NCBI RefSeq assembly: GCF_039543825.1 | Contig: NZ_BAABKM010000004.1 | Location: 124,001 to 188,000 of the forward strand | Source of the DNA: Nocardioides conyzicola | Lineage (GTDB): Bacteria; Actinomycetota; Actinomycetes; Propionibacteriales; Nocardioidaceae | Direction: 5' to 3' | Length of the DNA: 64,000 bases | Shown here: positions 60,317-64,000 of the stretch, in pieces | How the letters are laid out: each line of letters opens with the position of its first letter | Numbering within the stretch: position 1 is the stretch's first letter | Translations under genes and position numbers: made by a program | Notes under the pieces: model-generated | Told to the model about the DNA's origin: nothing | Seen by the model: the letters and a program-made list of their open reading frames with translations, nothing else | Databases searched by the model: none

Positions 60317-60381
60317 ATGCCGGCCGAACCCCCGCCACACAGCATGGGGGATCCGGCAGACATCGAGCGAAGGAGCGGGCC

Positions 60382-62277
60382 ATGGGCAGGGCAGTCGGTA
60401 TCGATCTCGGCACGACGAACTCGGTGATCGCGGCGATGGACGGTGGTCAGCCGCAGGTCATCCCGAACGTGGAGGGCAACCGGACCACGCCGTCGGTCGT
60501 CGCCTTCCTGGAGAACGGCGAGCGACTCGTCGGCCAGATGGCCCGACGACAGGCGATCCTGAACCCCAAGGGGACGATCTACTCCGCGAAGCGCTTCATC
60601 GGCCGCAGGTACGACGAGGTCAGCAGCGAGCTGTCGGCCGTCTCGTTCGACGTGGTCGCCGGTCCCGACGGCACGGCGCGACTCGAGGTCAACGGCAAGC
60701 TCTACGCGCCGGAGGAGATCTCCGCACAGGTGCTTCGGAAGCTGGTCGACGACGCCGGGAAGTTCCTCGGCGAGCGGGTCACCGAAGCGGTCATCACCGT
60801 CCCGGCGCACTTCAACGACGCGCAACGCCAGGCCACCAAGGACGCCGGCCGGATCGCCGGGCTCGAGGTCCTCCGGATCATCAACGAGCCGACAGCCGCT
60901 GCCCTCGCGTACGGGATGGACAAGCTCGAGAACGAGACCGTGCTCGTCTTCGACCTCGGCGGTGGCACGTTCGACGTGAGCATCCTGACGGTCGGCGAGG
61001 GCGTGGTCGAGGTCAGGTCGACCGCCGGTGACACGCACCTGGGCGGGGACGACTTCGACCGGCGCCTCGTCGACCACCTGGCTGACGAGTTCAAGAAGTC
61101 CAACGGCATCGATCTCCGCGAGGACTCGCAGGCCCTGCAACGCCTGTTCGAAGCTGCGGAGAAGGCCAAGGTGGAGCTGTCGGCGGTGACCCAGACCGCC
61201 GTCAACCTCCCCTTCGTCACGGCCGACGCCTCCGGGCCCAAGCACCTCAACGTCAACCTGATGAGGTCGACGTTCGAGCAGCTCACCGCCGACCTCGTCG
61301 AGCGCTGCCTCGATCCGGTCAAGCAGGCGATGGAGGACGCGAAGGTCACCGCTGACGACATCGACGAGGTCATCCTCGTCGGCGGCTCGACCCGGATCCC
61401 GGCCGTGCAGGCCTTGGTCCGCCGCCTGACCGGTGGCAAGGACCCCAACATGACCGTCAACCCCGACGAGGTCGTCGCCATCGGCGCCGCCGTCCAGGCG
61501 GCGATCATCAAGGGGGACGTCAAGGACGTGTTGCTCCTCGACGTCACCCCGCTCTCGCTGGGGCTCGAGACGATGGGCGGTGTGATGACCAAGGTCATCG
61601 AGCGCAACACCACCATTCCCGCTCGGCGGACCGAGGTGTTCAGCACCGCGGAGGACAACCAGTCCGCGGTCGACGTCGTCGTCCTCCAGGGTGAGCGGGA
61701 GAGAGCCGCCGACAACCGCGTGCTGGCCCGGTTCCGGCTGGAGGACATCCGTCCGGCGCCTCGCGGCGTACCCCAGGTCGAGGTGACCTTCGACCTCGAC
61801 GCCAACGGCATCCTGCACGTCTCGGCGCGCGACAAGGACACCGGTGTCGAGCAGGAGGTGACCATCAGCGAGACCTCCACGCTCGACCAGAGGGAGATCG
61901 ACCGGATGATCGAGGACGCCGAGACTCACCGCGGTGAGGACGCAGCCCTGCGCGAAAGGGTCGACGCTCGCAACGAGCTCGACTCCGTGGCCTACCAGGT
62001 CCGCAAGGCTCTCGACGAGGGCGGCGCGTCCGTGCCCCAGCACGATCGTGCCCGTGCCGAGATGCTGGTCGAGGAGGCCAGGCAGGCCGTCGAGGGTGAC
62101 GAACCCGTCGAGCGTCTCCGTGCCCTCACCGGGGAGCTCCACCAGATGAGCCAGGTGCTGAGCACTGCGGCCCGAGGCGACGGGGCATCCTCGACAGGGT
62201 CGGCCGGCGCCCGCGACGACGTGAGCTCTGACAGCGATGACGAGGACGTCATCGACGCCGAGTTCACGTCCCAGTGA
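60382..62277 (+). CDS. dnaK: DnaK (Hsp70) chaperone
   Basis: A 631-residue Hsp70. [19 protein letters not shown] opens the ATPase, [20 protein letters not shown] and [14 protein letters not shown] are phosphate loops, [16 protein letters not shown] closes it, and the substrate domain begins [16 protein letters not shown]. The end DEDVIDAEF keeps the EVxD-like tail. Shorter acidic tail than usual. Good ribosome site AAGGAG. It is probably an accessory copy because its DnaJ partner lacks the zinc finger. Confidence 0.96.
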   Translation: MGRAVGIDLGTTNSVIAAMDGGQPQVIPNVEGNRTTPSVVAFLENGERLVGQMARRQAILNPKGTIYSAKRFIGRRYDEVSSELSAVSFDVVAGPDGTARLEVNGKLYAPEEISAQVLRKLVDDAGKFLGERVTEAVITVPAHFNDAQRQATKDAGRIAGLEVLRIINEPTAAALAYGMDKLENETVLVFDLGGGTFDVSILTVGEGVVEVRSTAGDTHLGGDDFDRRLVDHLADEFKKSNGIDLREDSQALQRLFEAAEKAKVELSAVTQTAVNLPFVTADASGPKHLNVNLMRSTFEQLTADLVERCLDPVKQAMEDAKVTADDIDEVILVGGSTRIPAVQALVRRLTGGKDPNMTVNPDEVVAIGAAVQAAIIKGDVKDVLLLDVTPLSLGLETMGGVMTKVIERNTTIPARRTEVFSTAEDNQSAVDVVVLQGERERAADNRVLARFRLEDIRPAPRGVPQVEVTFDLDANGILHVSARDKDTGVEQEVTISETSTLDQREIDRMIEDAETHRGEDAALRERVDARNELDSVAYQVRKALDEGGASVPQHDRARAEMLVEEARQAVEGDEPVERLRALTGELHQMSQVLSTAARGDGASSTGSAGARDDVSSDSDDEDVIDAEFTSQ

Positions 62278-62789
62278 CCGCCATGTCCGACCACGAGGTG
62301 GCCCCGACGAACGAGGCTCCAGAGGGCGTAGACGACGCGGCCGAGCACGTCGACCAGGCGCGTCAGGTCGCGGAGCTGGAGGACGCGTGGCGGCGTACGG
62401 CTGCCGAGCTGGACAACGTCCGCAAGCGTTGCGCGCGTGACGTGCTGCGCGGCCGAGAGCAGGAACGGGCTGCCGTGGCAGCCAGCTGGTTGCCCGTCGT
62501 GGACAACCTGGAGCGGGCGCTCGAGCACGCGTCGTCCGACTCCGACTCCGTGGTCGAGGGCGTGCGAGCCGTGCTCGCGCAGGCGGTCGGCGTCCTGGCC
62601 GACCTCGGCTACCCGCAACGCGACGACGCCGGCCGGGCCTTCGACCCGGCCGTGCACGAGGCGGTCGGCACGGTGTACGAAGAGGGGTCGGTGCCAGGCA
62701 CTGTCGCTCATGTCGTGCGTCCCGGGTACGGGCCTGACGACAGGATCCTGCGACCGGCGGCGGTCGTGGTGGCCACGAGGGCATCCTGA
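62274..62789 (+). CDS. grpE: GrpE nucleotide exchange factor
   Basis: A 171-residue GrpE. The N-terminus is acidic, the long helix follows ([20 protein letters not shown]), and the beta domain includes [16 protein letters not shown] and [20 protein letters not shown]. It exchanges ADP on the adjacent DnaK. I use GTG 62274, which overlaps the dnaK stop (GTGA); ATG 62283 is possible. It is slightly short for the family. Confidence 0.93.
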   Translation: MTAMSDHEVAPTNEAPEGVDDAAEHVDQARQVAELEDAWRRTAAELDNVRKRCARDVLRGREQERAAVAASWLPVVDNLERALEHASSDSDSVVEGVRAVLAQAVGVLADLGYPQRDDAGRAFDPAVHEAVGTVYEEGSVPGTVAHVVRPGYGPDDRILRPAAVVVATRAS

Positions 62790-63751
62790 TGGCCCGAGAC
62801 TTCTACGAGGTGCTCGGAGTCTCCCGCGACGCCGACCCCGACGACATCCAACGGGCCTACCGCAGGCTGGCCCGGCAGAACCACCCCGACGTCAACAAGG
62901 ACTCGGGGGCCGAGGAGCGGTTCAAGGACATCGCCGAGGCCTACGACGTGCTGTCGGATCCCGAGCAGCGTCGCAGGTACGACGCCTTCGGCGAGGACTT
63001 CCGACGCGTCCCTCCCGAGACCGATCCGGCGGCCTGGCGCCAGGCCCGGGCGTACGCCGATGCCGGTGCTGGCGCGCGCGGGGGCTGGTCGTCCGGATCC
63101 GGCTCATCGAGGGGTTTCGGCGCAGGCGACTTCGGTGACGGCGTCGACATCGAGGACCTGCTCGGGGGAATCTTCGGCGGCCGCGGGCGAGGCGGCTGGG
63201 GACCAGGCCGGGTCCCGGGCTCCGACCACGAGGCCGAGGTGGAGGTGTCCGTCGAGGAGGCCTACGGCGGAACCGAGCGCAGCCTGACGATCAACGGACC
63301 CGACGGTCCCCGAACCCTCGACGTCACCATCCCGGCGGGCGTGGTCGACGGGCAGCGGATCCGACTGCGCGGCCAAGGTGGCCAGGGCAGCGGCTCTGCG
63401 GCCGCCGGAGACCTCTACCTGGTGGTCCGGATCGCCGACCACCCTCGCTACCGGGTCGACGGTCGCGACCTGCACGCTCTCGTGCCGATCGCTCCGTGGG
63501 AGGCTGCCCTGGGCGCGTCGGTCTCCGTCGACACCCCCGGAGGCGTCGCCGCCGTGAAGGTCCCGGCCGGCTCGTCCAGCCACCGGCGGCTGCGGCTCAG
63601 GGGCCGCGGGCTCCCCGACAGACACGGCAAGCCGGGCAACTTCTACGCCGAGCTGCAGATCCGCGTGCCCGGAACCCTCAGCGCTGAGGAGCAGCGGCTC
63701 TTCGAGGAGCTCGCGAAGACCTCCACCTTCGACCCGAGGAGTCGACCATGA
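62789..63751 (+). CDS. DnaJ-class co-chaperone of CbpA type (no zinc finger)
   Basis: A 320-residue J-protein. J domain at 1-70 with the HPD at about residues 32-34 ([10 protein letters not shown]), then a Gly/Ser/Arg linker (residues ~95-145) and two C-terminal beta domains ([39 protein letters not shown]). The four CxxCxGxG repeats of canonical DnaJ are missing, which makes it class II (CbpA-like). It shares one base with the grpE stop. Confidence 0.93.
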   Translation: MARDFYEVLGVSRDADPDDIQRAYRRLARQNHPDVNKDSGAEERFKDIAEAYDVLSDPEQRRRYDAFGEDFRRVPPETDPAAWRQARAYADAGAGARGGWSSGSGSSRGFGAGDFGDGVDIEDLLGGIFGGRGRGGWGPGRVPGSDHEAEVEVSVEEAYGGTERSLTINGPDGPRTLDVTIPAGVVDGQRIRLRGQGGQGSGSAAAGDLYLVVRIADHPRYRVDGRDLHALVPIAPWEAALGASVSVDTPGGVAAVKVPAGSSSHRRLRLRGRGLPDRHGKPGNFYAELQIRVPGTLSAEEQRLFEELAKTSTFDPRSRP

Positions 63752-64000
63752 CCACGGTCACCCACTACGCCCTCGCTCGGCCCTACCGGCTCAGCCTCGA
63801 CAGCTATGGGCAGGCCACCGGCCTGCATCCCGAGCTGGTGCGCCGCCTGGTCGCCATGGGGTTGCTGGAGGTCACCCGCGACGCGCAGGGGCGCTTGTGG
63901 TTCGACCCGTCCCAGGTGCGGGAGATGGCGCGGATCCAGCGACTGCGGATGGGCCTGAACCTCAGCTACTCCGCCATCGGCCTGGTCGTCGAGCTGCTCG
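63748..64000 (+). CDS. MerR-type regulator/CbpM-like chaperone modulator, 5' part
   Basis: The first 84 codons are visible and the gene runs off the window. [20 protein letters not shown] and [15 protein letters not shown] form a MerR-type winged helix, then [20 protein letters not shown] leads to a helix. The arrangement after a CbpA-type gene matches CbpM modulators; HspR in the canonical operon is the alternative. ATG overlaps the dnaJ stop by 4 bases. Confidence 0.8.
   Translation, partial: MTTVTHYALARPYRLSLDSYGQATGLHPELVRRLVAMGLLEVTRDAQGRLWFDPSQVREMARIQRLRMGLNLSYSAIGLVVELL

Noticed and set aside
60290..60318. Partial resemblance to a DosR box (CGGAACTAA) before dnaK
   Set aside because: Only one half matches and the symmetric half is missing; the CCCGT-N2-ACGGG palindromes explain the symmetry better.
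60301..62784. An 827-codon minus-strand open frame opposite dnaK and grpE
   Set aside because: Long antisense open frames opposite Hsp70 genes are a known artefact of codon bias; composition is Arg/Asp/Val/Leu repeats without motifs.

Overview
The window is chromosomal DNA from a very GC-rich actinobacterium (roughly 70% GC by eye), most probably a member of Nocardioidaceae such as Nocardioides. The call rests on the codon use, the many GTG starts, the frequent leaderless promoters (a TANNNT -10 box 6-8 nt before the start codon), and gene families that are typically actinobacterial: acVLRF1 peptidyl-tRNA hydrolase, DUF3099, the sufR-sufB-sufD-sufC-sufS-sufU-sufT order, a SerB with two ACT domains, and a LacI-controlled alpha-glucoside importer without its own ATPase. 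I see no rRNA, tRNA, CRISPR array, insertion sequence, integrase or prophage gene. Genes are packed tightly, and convergent pairs abut or overlap at their stop codons.

Region 1 (1-5851): the end of a PEBP-family gene; an abutting glutamine-synthetase-like ligase and amidohydrolase pair (a split FluG-type arrangement); a PASTA lipoprotein; a flavin reductase and LLM monooxygenase pair; a small membrane protein. Region 2 (5877-16002): a LacI repressor with CTTGCAG/CTGCAAG operators, GH13 alpha-glucosidase, sugar-binding lipoprotein and two permeases, then catalase and an amino-acid ABC system whose binding protein and permease are fused.

Region 3 (15999-27699) is metabolically the most coherent block. 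A GntR/FadR gene divides a leftward operon (APC permease, choline/ethanolamine-kinase-like protein, FAD/GcvT dimethylglycine-dehydrogenase-like protein) from a rightward operon (glutamine-synthetase-like ligase, aldehyde dehydrogenase, short-chain dehydrogenase, class I gamma-glutamyl hydrolase, glycerophosphodiesterase-like protein, alpha/beta hydrolase). Together they read as import and gamma-glutamylation-dependent oxidation of an amino-alcohol. Ethanolamine to glycine is my preferred hypothesis.

Region 4 (27706-48910) is mostly housekeeping: nitroreductase, SPFH/NfeD membrane proteins, SerB, SixA, FabI/FabG, dodecin, MoaA, SURF1, an ABC exporter, an ABC-F ATPase, a zinc metallopeptidase and the ribosome-rescue hydrolase acVLRF1. 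It also holds two unusual long-armed inverted repeats and a promoter whose spacer is a perfect palindrome. Region 5 (48932-58125) is the complete SUF iron-sulfur assembly operon with its Fe-S regulator SufR, divergent from an ABC exporter and heme A synthase. Region 6 (58162-64000) looks like an accessory stress module: a novel membrane protein, a flavin reductase, a small monooxygenase, and a dnaK-grpE-cbpA-type dnaJ-MerR/CbpM operon preceded by two CCCGT-N2-ACGGG palindromes. The last gene runs off the window edge.
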